From contig CADAAI010000001.1 of assembly GCA_902785925.1 (NCBI GenBank), forward strand, positions 1-64,000: DNA of 64,000 nucleotides, in the 5' to 3' direction. The notes below the pieces were generated by a model. That model saw only the letters and a program-made list of their open reading frames with translations. It was not told the DNA's origin and searched no databases. Below are positions 27,213 through 36,957 of this stretch, piece by piece (the stretch's first letter is position 1; every line of letters begins with the position of its first letter). A program made the translations under genes and the position numbers. This stretch comes from an uncultured Bacteroidales bacterium (lineage in GTDB: Bacteria; Bacteroidota; Bacteroidia; Bacteroidales; Muribaculaceae).

Positions 27213-27381
27213 AGTAAATAGTAAGTTAATTTTTTAATAAAAATTATTAGTTAAAATAGATGTTCCAAAATAATTGTTAAATCAGGCTTTTTGCCAGCGC
27301 TAAATTACAATTTTTTTTTAAATAATCAGCAATTTATCAGAAACCTTTTTTAAATTTGCATGCTTTTTTAAGATTAACATC

Positions 27382-27552
27382 GTGAAGATACTACTTCTGA
27401 CCATAATTCTAGTAGGATTAGCAATTTTGCTACTGGGTGTGAAAGTTTTCTTCGTCAAGGGAGGTCGCTTTCCTAACACACACATTGGCAGCAATCCCGA
27501 AATGAAGAAACGTGGCATCAAGTGTGTTCAGCACGACGAGTATTATAAATGA
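27382..27552 (+). CDS. 56-aa conserved-type membrane protein (KGGRF type)
   Basis: A GTG at 27382 opens a 56-codon reading frame. It encodes one N-terminal transmembrane helix (KILLLTIILVGLAILLLGVK) and a short soluble tail with KGGRFPNTHIGSN, MKKRGIKC and HDEYYK. I recognise this tail pattern (KGGxFPxTHIGxNxxMKxxGIxC) from many Bacteroidetes genomes; its function is not known. A -7 box TAAATTTG at 27351-27358 lies 24 bp upstream, and the OmpH-like lipoprotein gene starts 28 bp downstream, so the two are probably one operon. It would be missed by gene callers with a length cut-off. Confidence 0.8.
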   Translation: MKILLLTIILVGLAILLLGVKVFFVKGGRFPNTHIGSNPEMKKRGIKCVQHDEYYK

Positions 27553-27580
27553 CTATTTAATATAACTATATTCACAAGAA

Positions 27581-28189
27581 ATGAACTACTTAAAGAACTT
27601 TATGAAATTGGCGATGGTAGCTTTGGCTCTCACCATCACTATGGGAGCTTGCAACCAGCAACAAGGTAACACTAAAGAGAACAAAAAAGAGGCTAAGGTT
27701 GAACCAGCAAAGGCTGGACAACATCTCGAAATCAGGTATATCGACGAAGACTCAGTCTTGAAAAACTATAATCTTGCCAAGGACTTTGAGGAAATGGCAA
27801 CAAGACTGCAAAATGAGTATGACCAGGCTCAGAAGAAGTTTACCGACCAGCTTGGAAACTTCCAGAACAGCGTGAACCAAAAGATGCAGAATAACCAATA
27901 TTCTAACGAGAACGCCTATAAAGCCGACGTTCAGAAGTACCAGCAGATGGAACAGAACGCTCAAACCGAGCTTGCCAAACTTCAACAGAATAGTGGCAAC
28001 CAAATGCAGCAGAGTCAAAAACAGCTAAATGACTCAATCCACAACTTCCTGAGCGACTATGCTAAAAAGAACAACTACGACATGATTCTATTCAAGTCGG
28101 CTACTGGTTACATCAACCCAAGCCTTGAGGTTACCGACGAGGTTATCGAGGGTCTCAACAAGCGCTACACCAAGGTAGCAAAGAAATAA
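27581..28189 (+). CDS. OmpH/Skp-family lipoprotein chaperone
   Basis: The 202-aa product has a lipoprotein signal peptide with the lipobox MGAC (Cys24). A beta segment (LEIRYIDEDSVLKNY) is followed by a long Gln/Asn-rich coiled coil (about 65-155) and a closing segment (MILFKSATGYINPSLEVTDEVIEGLNKRY). This is the Skp layout: a small body with coiled-coil tentacles that holds unfolded outer-membrane proteins. Classical Skp is soluble; this one is membrane-anchored. Gln content in the tentacles is unusually high. A double hairpin terminator follows. Confidence 0.85.
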   Translation: MNYLKNFMKLAMVALALTITMGACNQQQGNTKENKKEAKVEPAKAGQHLEIRYIDEDSVLKNYNLAKDFEEMATRLQNEYDQAQKKFTDQLGNFQNSVNQKMQNNQYSNENAYKADVQKYQQMEQNAQTELAKLQQNSGNQMQQSQKQLNDSIHNFLSDYAKKNNYDMILFKSATGYINPSLEVTDEVIEGLNKRYTKVAKK

Positions 28190-28214
28190 CACCTGTATTA
28201 ATCAGGTTTTTTAC

Positions 28215-28257
28215 AATCACCACTGCCCATCACTTGAGCCGTGGTGATTTCTTTTTT
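28215..28257 (+). terminator. Terminator after the OmpH-like gene
   Basis: AATCACCAC (28215-28223) pairs with GTGGTGATT (28241-28249), followed by TCTTTTTTT. A smaller hairpin (ACCTG...CAGGT then TTTTTT) precedes it at 28192-28212. Confidence 0.75.
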
Positions 28258-28278
28258 TGCAACCACGCATTTTTTCAC

Positions 28279-28286
28279 TATCTTTG
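28279..28286 (+). promoter_or_regulatory. -7 box of hflX
   Basis: TATCTTTG at 28279-28286 lies 30 bp before the ATG at 28317. It shows that the 20 codons open upstream of that ATG are outside the transcript. Confidence 0.6.
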
Positions 28287-28316
28287 CACTCACAACATCA
28301 CACATTATATTCATAT

Positions 28317-29555
28317 ATGGGATTACTTGACGACCAGAAACGACACAGCGTCAGCACAGTAGAAGAAGAACGGGCAGTGTTAGTGGGTCTTATCACACCA
28401 CAGCAAAACGAAGCACGAGCCAAGGAGTATCTCGACGAACTCGATTTCCTCGCCGAGACTGCAGGTGCAGTGACCGTTAAGAAGTTCACGCAAAAGTGCG
28501 ACGCACCTAACCGAACCACCTTCGTGGGAAAGGGCAAACTCGAGGAGATAGCACTATACATCGAGAACAACGACATAAACCTCGCCATCTTCGACGACGA
28601 CCTAAGCCCTAAACAGGCATCTAATATCGAAAAGGAACTCAAGGTAAAAGTGCTAGATCGCACCAGTCTCATCCTCGACATCTTTGCCAAACGGGCCCAA
28701 ACCGCCAATGCCAAGATGCAGGTCGAGCTCGCACAATACCAGTACCTACTGCCACGACTCACCGGCATGTGGACCCACCTCGAGCGTCAGCGTGGTGGTA
28801 TCGGTATGCGTGGTCCTGGTGAGGAGCAGATTGAGACCGACCGCCGAATTGTCAAGCAAAAGATCTCACTTCTTAAGCAGAAACTCGAGAATTGGGACAA
28901 GCAGAAGACCATCCAGCGTAAAAACCGAGGCAAACTCACACGAGTGGCACTTGTGGGCTACACCAACGTAGGCAAATCCACAATCATGAACTTGCTTAGC
29001 AAGAGCGACGTCTTTGCCGAAAATAAACTCTTCGCAACCCTCGACACCACAGTGCGTAAAGTAGTAATCGACAACCTTCCTTTCCTGCTCACCGACACCG
29101 TAGGTTTCATCCGCAAGCTCCCACACCACTTGGTGGAGTCGTTCAAGACAACGCTCGACGAGGTGCGCGACAGCGACCTGCTCATTCATGTGGTCGACAT
29201 CTCACATCCACAGTTTGAGGAGCAAATTGAGGTGGTCAATAAAACCTTGCAAGAGGTGTGTGATGCTGGTAACAAAGAGATGATAATGGTCTTCAACAAG
29301 ATTGACCAGTTCACCTACGTTGAGAAGGACGAAGATGATCTCACTCCACGCCTGCGCGAGAACATCCCTCTTGAGGAATTGCAAGAAACCTGGATGTCAC
29401 GCATGGGCAACAACTGCGTCTTCATTAGTGCTAAGCGCCGAACCAACATCGACGCCCTTAAGCAGCTGCTCTACGATAAAGCTCGTGAGATTCACACTCA
29501 ACGATTCCCCTACAACGACTTCCTTTTTCAAAAATATGATGATCTGGAAGGTTAA
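28317..29555 (+). CDS. hflX: Ribosome-associated GTPase HflX
   Basis: The 412-aa protein has the HflX N-terminal nucleotide-binding domain (TFVGKGKLEEI, DDDLSPKQASNIEKEL) and the Gly-rich linker LERQRGGIGMRGPGE. The G domain has G1 GYTNVGKST at 214-222, G3 DTVGFI and G4 NKID. HflX splits stalled or stress-arrested 70S ribosomes. The start at 28317 is preferred over the longer open frame because a -7 box lies between. A short C-terminal extension after the G domain ends LFQKYDDLEG. Confidence 0.95.
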   Translation: MGLLDDQKRHSVSTVEEERAVLVGLITPQQNEARAKEYLDELDFLAETAGAVTVKKFTQKCDAPNRTTFVGKGKLEEIALYIENNDINLAIFDDDLSPKQASNIEKELKVKVLDRTSLILDIFAKRAQTANAKMQVELAQYQYLLPRLTGMWTHLERQRGGIGMRGPGEEQIETDRRIVKQKISLLKQKLENWDKQKTIQRKNRGKLTRVALVGYTNVGKSTIMNLLSKSDVFAENKLFATLDTTVRKVVIDNLPFLLTDTVGFIRKLPHHLVESFKTTLDEVRDSDLLIHVVDISHPQFEEQIEVVNKTLQEVCDAGNKEMIMVFNKIDQFTYVEKDEDDLTPRLRENIPLEELQETWMSRMGNNCVFISAKRRTNIDALKQLLYDKAREIHTQRFPYNDFLFQKYDDLEG

Positions 29556-29576
29556 TTTACTTGTATAATATATCAC

Positions 29577-29612
29577 AAAAATCCCCGCCAACAACTTGGC
29601 AGGGATTTTTTT
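29577..29612. terminator. Bidirectional terminator between hflX and an ompA-like gene
   Basis: AAAAATCCCCGCCAA and TTGGCAGGGATTTTT form a stem (one unpaired C) flanked by A and T runs. It serves the convergent genes on both sides. Confidence 0.85.
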
Positions 29613-29635
29613 GTAATAGCTTATCAAACTTAGAA

Positions 29636-30868
29636 TTACTTCTTGTTCTGGATAGTGCAGATTGAAACGCGGTTCCACTCGGGCTCGCTAAACATCTCGC
29701 TGATGCCGTTGCCCTCGCTCTTGATGCGACTTGCCTTAATCTTGTATTTGCCAATGAGCAGGTCGTAAACGGCCTTTGCACGGTTGTTGGCAAGACGGAT
29801 GTTGAGGTCCTCTGGACCGTCCTTTGAAGCATAACCCTTGATTATGCAAGTTGCCTCAGGATGGTTCTTCAAGAAGATTGCCACGCGCTCAACGTTTGGC
29901 ATCTGAGCAGCACTAACAACGCTCTTACCAATCTCGAAGTAAACATTAGTCTCAAGGTTCTCCACGCTGTTGTCAACAACGTTGGTCTCAGTAATGTACT
30001 CAACTTTGTTCTTGCGCTTGTTGCACTCATCGAGCTCTTGCTGCAGGCGACGGGCGCGAGCATTAGCTGCGTCAACGTCGGCGCGAGCATTGCTCAACTG
30101 GTTGCGCAGGTCGTTAACCTGAGCATTGATAGCGTCGAGGTCGCTCTGAGTGTAACGCATTGGGCACAGGGTCATGTAGTGCTCACCATTGCTGTTCTTA
30201 AAGTGATAGGTAAGACCTGCCTCAATCTCAACGGCTGCGCAGTTGGCATTGAAAGCATTGGTTGACTGAGTGGATTGACGACCCATATACCATACTACGG
30301 CGGGCTTCAGCGACACGGTCAGTGCCTTCGACTCACCCACGTTCCAGTTCAGATTAAGACCTGCCTTGGTATACCATGAATTCTTGTCGGCAAACTCAAC
30401 AGGGTCTTCGCCAGGACCAGCAACAATGCCTGTATTGTAGGCATGCCACCATCCAGCTCCTGCAACAGCCTCAACATCAAGTGTGCGAGGTATTCCAAGA
30501 TAACCGAGCAATAGGTTAGTAAGGCTCACTGTTCCAAAACCACCAACAAGCTGATGGTCAAAGATGTTCTTGCAGTGAGGGCCCCAAACCGAAGGGTGCT
30601 CACCATAAGGCTTCTGCCAAGACGATGTGTTGATCGACCACTCGCCCTCTATACCAAGTCCCAAAATAGGAGTAACTTGCTTGCGGAGCTCGATACCAGC
30701 CACGCCGCGGGCATTCTTCCAGAATGCATAGTGCTGATAAGGCGATACGATACCTCCCTTGAGGGTCACCGAAATGTTGTCATAAATCTTGCTACCCTTA
30801 ACGGTAACTTGTGCCGATGCTGCGCTCAATGTCATCACAGCAACTGCAAGTAAAATAATCTTTTTCAT
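29636..30868 (-). CDS. OmpA-family outer-membrane protein (1)
   Basis: The 410-aa protein has a signal peptide (MKKIILLAVAVMTLSAASAQ), an N-terminal beta-barrel (about 25-255), and a coiled-coil linker (LDAINAQVNDLRNQLSNARA and following, 265-305). The C-terminal OmpA/MotB peptidoglycan-binding domain (about 315-410) contains VERVAIFLKNHPEATCIIKGYASKDG and LANNRAKAVYDLL. The ATG at 30868 starts the signal peptide; codons further upstream span the -7 box (minus strand, 30926-30933). It shares architecture with the protein at 44033, though sequences outside the linker and C-terminal domain differ. It should tether the outer membrane to the wall. Confidence 0.88.
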   Translation of the reverse strand: MKKIILLAVAVMTLSAASAQVTVKGSKIYDNISVTLKGGIVSPYQHYAFWKNARGVAGIELRKQVTPILGLGIEGEWSINTSSWQKPYGEHPSVWGPHCKNIFDHQLVGGFGTVSLTNLLLGYLGIPRTLDVEAVAGAGWWHAYNTGIVAGPGEDPVEFADKNSWYTKAGLNLNWNVGESKALTVSLKPAVVWYMGRQSTQSTNAFNANCAAVEIEAGLTYHFKNSNGEHYMTLCPMRYTQSDLDAINAQVNDLRNQLSNARADVDAANARARRLQQELDECNKRKNKVEYITETNVVDNSVENLETNVYFEIGKSVVSAAQMPNVERVAIFLKNHPEATCIIKGYASKDGPEDLNIRLANNRAKAVYDLLIGKYKIKASRIKSEGNGISEMFSEPEWNRVSICTIQNKK

Positions 30869-31061
30869 ACTAAAGAATTTTATAACATATACTCTTAATA
30901 AATTGTAATCCATAAAACTAAACTGCAAATTTAGTCATTAATTGTCACATTCTAAAAAAAATACTAAATTATTATGCAATTTTGAGCATTTATCCAACTT
31001 TTTTCGCCATTTACACATAAAAACTCTATGCTTTTTATTGTGTATGGGATATTGGACATTA

Positions 31062-32285
31062 TTATACGTTATGGAGGTTGTGACCCATACGCTCTTTCTT
31101 GGTGTGCATGTAGAAGCGGTTATACTTATTGGGTATCACCTCTATAGGAACGTTCTCAACTACTTCTAGCCCATAGCTCTCTAGTCCCACACGTTTAACA
31201 GGGTTATTGGTCATCAAGCGCATCTTCTTTACGCCCAAAATGCGCAGTATATTGGCACCCACACCATAGTCGCGCTCATCGGGCTTGAATCCTAGGTGGG
31301 TATTGGCATCTACAGTATCAAGTCCTTCTTCTTGCTGTAGCTTATAGGCCTTTATCTTGTTCATAAGGCCAATGCCACGGCCTTCCTGATTCATATAGAC
31401 GATAAGTCCCTTGCCTTCGCTCTCGATCATCTGCATTGCTTTGTGAAGCTGCTCGCCGCACTCGCAGCGCATCGACCCAAAGATGTCGCCTGTGGCACAC
31501 GATGAGTGCACACGCACAAGCAGAGGCTCGTCCTCGCTCCATTCACCCTTGATGAGTGCAATATGCTCGAGTCCGTTGTTAAGCTGCTTAAATGGTATGA
31601 GCTTGAAGTGACCATATTGCGTGGGCATATCAACTGTCTCGCCAACCTCGACAATCTTCTCGGTGCGCAAGCGATAGGCAATCAAGTCCTTTATTGAGAT
31701 AATGGGCATGTTGAATTTTTCTGCAACCTTCATCAGCTGTGGTAAGCGAGCCATGGTGCCGTCGGGGTTGATTATCTCGATTAGGGCTGCTGCGGGCTGC
31801 ATACCTGCTAGGCGACAAAGGTCTATCGACGCCTCGGTGTGTCCTGCACGCTTGAGCACTCCCTTGTCTTGAGCACGCAAGGGATTAATGTGTCCGGGAC
31901 GTCCAAAATCCTGAGGCTTGGCATCAGGATTAGCAAGATGCCTGATTGTCTCGGCGCGATCATGCATTGACACACCAGTTGTGCAACCTTCGAGTTTGTC
32001 AACTGTAACAGTAAAAGGAGTGCCTAACATCGATGTGTTGTCATCGACTTGCATCGTGAGTCCAAGTTGCTTGCAGCGTTCGGTTGTGACAGGTGCGCAC
32101 AGCACTCCCCTGCCTTCACTCATCATGAAGTTAACCTTCTCCTCAGTAATGCACTCAGCCGCAATGATGAAATCTCCTTCGTTCTCGCGGTCCTCGTCGT
32201 CTACGACGATTACAAACTCTCCTTTACGAAACTGCTCTATCGCTTCGTTAATAGTATTCAACTTAAATTCTTCTTTATTTATCAT
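31062..32285 (-). CDS. ribBA: Bifunctional RibBA (DHBP synthase / GTP cyclohydrolase II)
   Basis: The 407-aa enzyme has two halves. Residues 1-205 are 3,4-dihydroxy-2-butanone-4-phosphate synthase, with [11 protein letters not shown] and the RAGHTEA loop. Residues 206-400 are GTP cyclohydrolase II, with the zinc site [15 protein letters not shown] and the catalytic region QEGRGIGL. Together they start both branches of riboflavin synthesis from GTP and ribulose-5-phosphate. It is the last gene of a three-gene operon, 2 bp after the permease gene. No FMN riboswitch is visible upstream. Confidence 0.96.
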   Translation of the reverse strand: MINKEEFKLNTINEAIEQFRKGEFVIVVDDEDRENEGDFIIAAECITEEKVNFMMSEGRGVLCAPVTTERCKQLGLTMQVDDNTSMLGTPFTVTVDKLEGCTTGVSMHDRAETIRHLANPDAKPQDFGRPGHINPLRAQDKGVLKRAGHTEASIDLCRLAGMQPAAALIEIINPDGTMARLPQLMKVAEKFNMPIISIKDLIAYRLRTEKIVEVGETVDMPTQYGHFKLIPFKQLNNGLEHIALIKGEWSEDEPLLVRVHSSCATGDIFGSMRCECGEQLHKAMQMIESEGKGLIVYMNQEGRGIGLMNKIKAYKLQQEEGLDTVDANTHLGFKPDERDYGVGANILRILGVKKMRLMTNNPVKRVGLESYGLEVVENVPIEVIPNKYNRFYMHTKKERMGHNLHNV

Positions 32286-32287
32286 TA

Positions 32288-34249
32288 TTATTTAACTGCC
32301 TCTGATTTATTGGATTGGCTCACTTCAGCGTTGTCTTTAGTGATTATATCTGTAATCTCATCGCACACCCGCACAGCGTTCTGCAACTCTTTCTTCAGGT
32401 TTGATTGGTGGCGAGTTCCCACCAAGTAGAGAGGCACTCCCACAGGGAATAGAACTGCAAGAGCAGTTCCTACCTGCTTGTAGTTAGTGACGTGATAAGT
32501 GAGCAACTGACGCACAATGGGGAAATCCATTGCTTTATTCAGCAAGAGTTGGTTACGAGAATTTGACAAGTAATCAACAGTATATTCTATATATTGAGAA
32601 AGATCACGCAGCATTGTCTTGTCATAGCCCTCCTGCAAATAGGTGACATAGCGCTGACGCTCACTATAACGAGACAGGAATGACAAGCAAAGCTCCTTGA
32701 GATGCGATATCTTCTCGAGTGCCACTGCAGGTTCCACTTCCTCGATGATAACCTCTTTGAGGGTGAGGTGACGGGTCTGGTGCAAACCGAGTAGACGACG
32801 GAAGAAGTTACGATAGGCATCAGCATTGAATACTGCCGAGTCATCAACAGCTTTCTTGGTCAAGAAAATGCCTAAAGGCAATAGTACCGCCGAACTCAGC
32901 CACACCCCTTGCCACACTGGCCAGCGACCATCGCGCGCCAACTTATATCCCGAGTTGTCAAAAATGTAGTACACAATAAAAAGCAGCACCGATATGACAA
33001 TAGGAGTACCAAGGCCACCCTTACGGATAATGGCTCCAAGCGGAGCACCAATAAAGAAGAATATCAAGCATGCCAGCGACAAGGTGAATTTCTTTTGGAG
33101 CTCTATCTCATGACGGCGCTTGATAAGATTGTCATCCTCACTAGAGAAACTGCGGAACTCATAGTTTTGCTTGTCCATCTTAAGGTTAGAGATAGCGTCC
33201 GAGATGAGCATTTTACGCGACACCTCTGGCAAACTCTTTATTATCGAATCAAAGTCAACGGGTGTTTTCAATGCAACAGGTTTCTCGACAACCGACTTCT
33301 CTACTCCTCCGCTAAAATCGTAACGACGGGTAGGAACGCCCACTGTTGTCTTAGCACGCATATCTCTAACCACCAAAGTGCTGACCGAGTCAAGACGCAA
33401 GTCTATCGAGTCGATACTGTGACGAAGCTCCTTGATATCCTTTCCTATATACTGCTGTCGCATGGTCTCATCGTCCATGCGAGTGAAGTTGTCGTCATAA
33501 GGGATTATGATGTCCTTGCTCTTGAACGACTCACGACGATACATGTCATTACCAAGCTCGTTACTCATTGTGGTACTCGTGGCTAGGTCTTCATACCAAT
33601 TGCCATGATCAAGCTTGAGAATGAGATGGGTCTTGGCTTTGTTCATTGTCAGACGGCCCGAATCGGCAACAACAATGCGTGGATAAGTCGAAGTTGTCGA
33701 CACATCATAGATGAGGATACCATACAGCTTGTCGTTGTCGGGGTTCTTCTGTTTGACATATAGATTATAACCTGGTATCTGGTTATAAATAGCTCCTTCA
33801 GGTATGTCGAGGGTGGGTGATTTCTGTCTCATCGAGAACAGCAATGTCCACATTTTTACCTGCGACTGTGGAAGCACATTATTTTGAAAAAAGAATGCCG
33901 CGACACTCACAAATGCAATGAACACCGTCAAAGGCTTCATCACCTTTAACAGAGAAATACCACTAGACTTCATCGCCGTGAGCTCGAAATGCTCACCCAG
34001 ATTACCAAAAGTCATCAGTGATGCAAGCAATATTGACAATGGCAGTGCCAATGGCACCATCGACAAGGCTGCATAGAAAAACAGCTCAGCTATCAGGTCT
34101 ACACTCAAACCCTTGCCCACAAGCTCGTCGATGTACTTCCACAGGAACTGCATCATAACGATAAACAGACATATACAGAATGTCATCATGAATAAAGGCA
34201 AGAATGTCTTTAACATGAACGTGTATAGTCGCTTTATCTTGAGCATCAC
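32288..34249 (-). CDS. LptF/LptG-family permease with long C-terminal extension
   Basis: The 653-aa inner-membrane protein begins with the YjgP/YjgQ pattern ([30 protein letters not shown], given here in three parts of one helix). Helices follow at about 55-75 and 100-120, then a periplasmic jelly roll (about 125-380) and further helices at 395-420 and 425-470. An extra part of about 180 residues after the usual end contains one more hydrophobic segment ([19 protein letters not shown]). LptFG forms the transmembrane part of the LPS exporter with LptB. Extended versions are known in Bacteroidetes; the extension's role is unclear. It lies between a PHP phosphatase and ribBA. Confidence 0.85.
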   Translation of the reverse strand: MMLKIKRLYTFMLKTFLPLFMMTFCICLFIVMMQFLWKYIDELVGKGLSVDLIAELFFYAALSMVPLALPLSILLASLMTFGNLGEHFELTAMKSSGISLLKVMKPLTVFIAFVSVAAFFFQNNVLPQSQVKMWTLLFSMRQKSPTLDIPEGAIYNQIPGYNLYVKQKNPDNDKLYGILIYDVSTTSTYPRIVVADSGRLTMNKAKTHLILKLDHGNWYEDLATSTTMSNELGNDMYRRESFKSKDIIIPYDDNFTRMDDETMRQQYIGKDIKELRHSIDSIDLRLDSVSTLVVRDMRAKTTVGVPTRRYDFSGGVEKSVVEKPVALKTPVDFDSIIKSLPEVSRKMLISDAISNLKMDKQNYEFRSFSSEDDNLIKRRHEIELQKKFTLSLACLIFFFIGAPLGAIIRKGGLGTPIVISVLLFIVYYIFDNSGYKLARDGRWPVWQGVWLSSAVLLPLGIFLTKKAVDDSAVFNADAYRNFFRRLLGLHQTRHLTLKEVIIEEVEPAVALEKISHLKELCLSFLSRYSERQRYVTYLQEGYDKTMLRDLSQYIEYTVDYLSNSRNQLLLNKAMDFPIVRQLLTYHVTNYKQVGTALAVLFPVGVPLYLVGTRHQSNLKKELQNAVRVCDEITDIITKDNAEVSQSNKSEAVK

Positions 34250-34288
34250 TTAAAGAGTTTGGGGTGGATAAAAGGTTAGAGCTCGTGA

Positions 34289-35041
34289 TTAGAAGCCAAA
34301 CTCGCGGTCGTTGATGATGCGCTTGGGCAGGTCGTACTTATCGCACAACTTGCGCCACTCACGGCTACCTAAATAGTCCTGAATTTCGTTTGCATGATCC
34401 ATTCCATGCATGTCGCTACCGAACATGTCACACAGATTGTTGTCAATTAGCCACAAGGCTATCTCACGAGCACTCTTGCCAAAGTATCCGGCAAGAGACA
34501 AAAGATTAACCTGGAACTTGACACTGGCACTATGCAATGCCTTATAGCGATCTTTGCGGTCATAATAGTAGCGGTATCGCTCAGGGTGAGCAAGAATAGG
34601 TCGATAACCCTTTACTTGCAAATCAAACATCATGTTGTCGATACCAATAAGCTCTTGCACAAAGGAGTTCTCAAGAAGAATGCGCTTACCCGGCATTGGA
34701 AGCAAGTGACCTGCCTCATATTCTTTTGTCCAGTACTCGTCAATACGGTACTCAGCCGAAACATATAGCTCTACAGGAAGTCCTTCTTCCTTTACTGCCT
34801 GTTTGAGTACCTCATAAGCAGCGGTTAGGCTTTCGGGAGTGTTTTCAAAGGTCTCAGCTGTAACGTGCGAAGTGCATATTATATGTGTGATGCCCATATC
34901 AATCTCAGCACGCAACATCTCTAGTGACTCTTCCACCGATTGAGAACCATGGTCAACACCAGGCAGGATGTGGCAGTGCATATCAGTGTGATAGAACAAT
35001 TTAGCGCTCTCTTTTGATTTCTTCTTGAATAAATTAAACAT
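34289..35041 (-). CDS. PHP-type tyrosine phosphatase (CpsB/YwqE-like)
   Basis: The 250-aa protein starts with a basic stretch and the metal-binding motif DMHCHILPGVDHG (His22 and His24). Further metal ligands are in CTSHVT, the LAHPERY segment and GSDMHG. This is the CpsB/YwqE class of metal-dependent protein-tyrosine phosphatases, which dephosphorylate the kinases controlling capsule or exopolysaccharide polymerisation. No cognate tyrosine kinase is in the window. It is first in the operon with the LPS permease and ribBA, 39 bp upstream of the former. Confidence 0.85.
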   Translation of the reverse strand: MFNLFKKKSKESAKLFYHTDMHCHILPGVDHGSQSVEESLEMLRAEIDMGITHIICTSHVTAETFENTPESLTAAYEVLKQAVKEEGLPVELYVSAEYRIDEYWTKEYEAGHLLPMPGKRILLENSFVQELIGIDNMMFDLQVKGYRPILAHPERYRYYYDRKDRYKALHSASVKFQVNLLSLAGYFGKSAREIALWLIDNNLCDMFGSDMHGMDHANEIQDYLGSREWRKLCDKYDLPKRIINDREFGF

Positions 35042-35195
35042 AGTTTATATAGTCGTGTTTTTATTTCTTTTTCTTAAACGACGACAAATGTACTACTTTT
35101 TCTCTACACTCTATTTATTCTAAATATTTTATTTATAAAAATAAACTATAATTAAGATTATGATGTCTTATTGTTTTTCAAACCATTTTTTTCGC

Positions 35196-35203
35196 TAACT
35201 TTG
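35196..35203 (+). promoter_or_regulatory. -7 box of the papain-like candidate gene
   Basis: TAACTTTG at 35196-35203 lies 27 bp before the start codon. A TTG at 35171-35173 is 22 bp upstream, slightly beyond the usual spacing. Confidence 0.5.
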
Positions 35204-35230
35204 TGGCGATTTTCTAAATAATCGACTAGT

Positions 35231-36211
35231 ATGAGATTTCTAAGCAACATAATTGCAGTAACTGTGATCATATCAGCATCGACAATCGCTATCGCAGGTG
35301 ATGATAATAAAGTCAATGAGCAATGGCAGCAATGTGTGCTAGCAGCTGTTGACTCATTCCCACGCAATGGAGGATATTATACTGGAGCACGACCAAACGA
35401 CACGTTTAAGAAAACAGCGTGGAAAGGTCTGCATCAAGCCTACAAAATGACACTCGCCGATCAACGCCCCGAACTAGACTTGCAACTTGCACAACCTTCG
35501 TTCTGCTCAAGTGCTACCTATTGCGCCCTTGTCAAGGCTCTACTATTATGGGACAAAGACCACAAAATCTCGCGTGAGGCCTGGTTGGCTATGAAGCCTT
35601 TTGTGGGCATTGTCGACAACATGAATCCTAACGGTTACTATCAGAGCGACGGTGAGGGTTTCTGGGGACGAATGAATGGCAACGGACCTGCCGTAGCAGT
35701 TACTATTAATGAGCTCAAGGCAGGCTATAACTTCACTGCCTTCCGTGGCGCGAAAACCGAAGCTTGCAAAGAAGATGCCAATGAACGCTATTTAACCGAT
35801 GACGAGTGGCGTAACCACCCCATCTGGCAGCAAGCTCTACCCGGCGACTTCATGAAAATTTTCTGGAATCGCGACGACGACAGTGGAGCAATAATAGGCG
35901 ATAACGGCGTGAAAGGAGATCTGCAAGAACATGGCCACAGCGTCATCTTTATGGGTATCGACAGTGAGGAATATGTCACCTACTGGAGCAGCAATGGGCC
36001 AGGCAAGGATCCAGCCGAAATGGGCTACAGCATTGGCCGATGCGACAAAACCCTCATTCAGCGTGTGGTGTTCTCTCGCATCCTCTACCCTGAGAAATTC
36101 GACAACGTTAAGAAAATGCCGCCCAAACATACTAACCAGTACATCTACGACCTAAACGGCAAGAAACACAGCTCAACCAAAGAACTCAAAAAACACTGCG
36201 GAATAAAATGA
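35231..36211 (+). CDS. Secreted protein with possible papain-like (NlpC/CHAP-type) fold
   Basis: The 326-aa protein has a signal peptide (MRFLSNIIAVTVIISASTIAIAG). I do not recognise a named family. It has the ordered features of papain-like hydrolases: Cys92 at the start of a hydrophobic helix (PSFCSSATYCALVKALLLW), then LPGDFMKIFW (the 'PGD' strand seen in NlpC/P60 proteins), then His236 in EHGHSVIFMG, and Asn255 in YWSSNG as a possible third residue. It would act on peptidoglycan or glycopeptides in the periplasm; this is inference. Its stop overlaps the start of the acyl-ACP thioesterase by 4 bp, so the two are translationally coupled although no functional link is obvious. Confidence 0.55.
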   Translation: MRFLSNIIAVTVIISASTIAIAGDDNKVNEQWQQCVLAAVDSFPRNGGYYTGARPNDTFKKTAWKGLHQAYKMTLADQRPELDLQLAQPSFCSSATYCALVKALLLWDKDHKISREAWLAMKPFVGIVDNMNPNGYYQSDGEGFWGRMNGNGPAVAVTINELKAGYNFTAFRGAKTEACKEDANERYLTDDEWRNHPIWQQALPGDFMKIFWNRDDDSGAIIGDNGVKGDLQEHGHSVIFMGIDSEEYVTYWSSNGPGKDPAEMGYSIGRCDKTLIQRVVFSRILYPEKFDNVKKMPPKHTNQYIYDLNGKKHSSTKELKKHCGIK

Positions 36212-36957
36212 TAGAAACAAACCCAAACCTGAAAGAATATAAGCAGTCATTCTACCTCTCGGCTGGAGAGTGTAACCCACAGGCCGAGATGCCATTAACA
36301 CTGCTTATGAACCGAATAATTGAAGTTGCAACCAACCATGCCAACACATGGGGCGTGGGATACGCCCGCCTAATCGAAGACGGTCAAGGATGGGTGCTAT
36401 CACGTGTCACCATTGAGATGAAACGGTATCCAAGAGTTAACGAGTGGTACTCTCTCACCACATGGATTGAAGACTATAACCGCCACTTCTCGCAGCGTAA
36501 CATGGAGATTGCCGACGGTGACGGAAACGTGATAGGTTATGCTCGTACCATTTGGGTTGTCATCAATCTCAACACACGTGAGAGTGTGGATATTTCAAAA
36601 CTAAGTTACATTTCGGCAAATGTAACTGGGCACCCCTGCCCAATCAAGCCACAGAGCCGGCTTAGGCCTTTTGAGCCCACACGCACCGAGGGCTTTCGTT
36701 TCCGCTACACCGACATCGACTTCAATGGTCATGTTAACACCGTGCGATATCTTGAGCACCTGGTCAACACATTCCCCATGCAGTGGCACGCCCAAAACTT
36801 CATCGAGCGCATGGAGATTGCCTTTGTCAAGGAAGCCTATTACGACAGCGAGGCTCTTGTAACAATCGATGACAATGATCCGATGAACGTTCGCCTCGAC
36901 ATCACCGCCGACGGCATCACCCGCATCCGCTCACGATTCATCTTTAAGAAAAGGTAA
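36208..36957 (+). CDS. Acyl-ACP thioesterase (FatA/FatB type)
   Basis: The 249-aa protein is a double hot-dog acyl-ACP thioesterase. The first hot-dog has NHANTWGVGYARL and WVLSRVTIEMKRYPRVNEW, a strongly conserved block in bacterial FatA-like enzymes. The second has the RYTDIDFNGHVNTVRYLEH segment, with Asp, Asn and His expected in catalysis. It releases free fatty acids from acyl-ACP in the cytoplasm. It starts inside the stop region of the preceding secreted-protein gene. Confidence 0.9.
   Translation: MIETNPNLKEYKQSFYLSAGECNPQAEMPLTLLMNRIIEVATNHANTWGVGYARLIEDGQGWVLSRVTIEMKRYPRVNEWYSLTTWIEDYNRHFSQRNMEIADGDGNVIGYARTIWVVINLNTRESVDISKLSYISANVTGHPCPIKPQSRLRPFEPTRTEGFRFRYTDIDFNGHVNTVRYLEHLVNTFPMQWHAQNFIERMEIAFVKEAYYDSEALVTIDDNDPMNVRLDITADGITRIRSRFIFKKR

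Noticed and set aside
32286..35160. FMN riboswitch upstream of ribBA
   Set aside because: ribBA starts 2 bp after the permease gene, and the leader of the whole operon (35042-35160) is short and AT-rich without the conserved RFN element.
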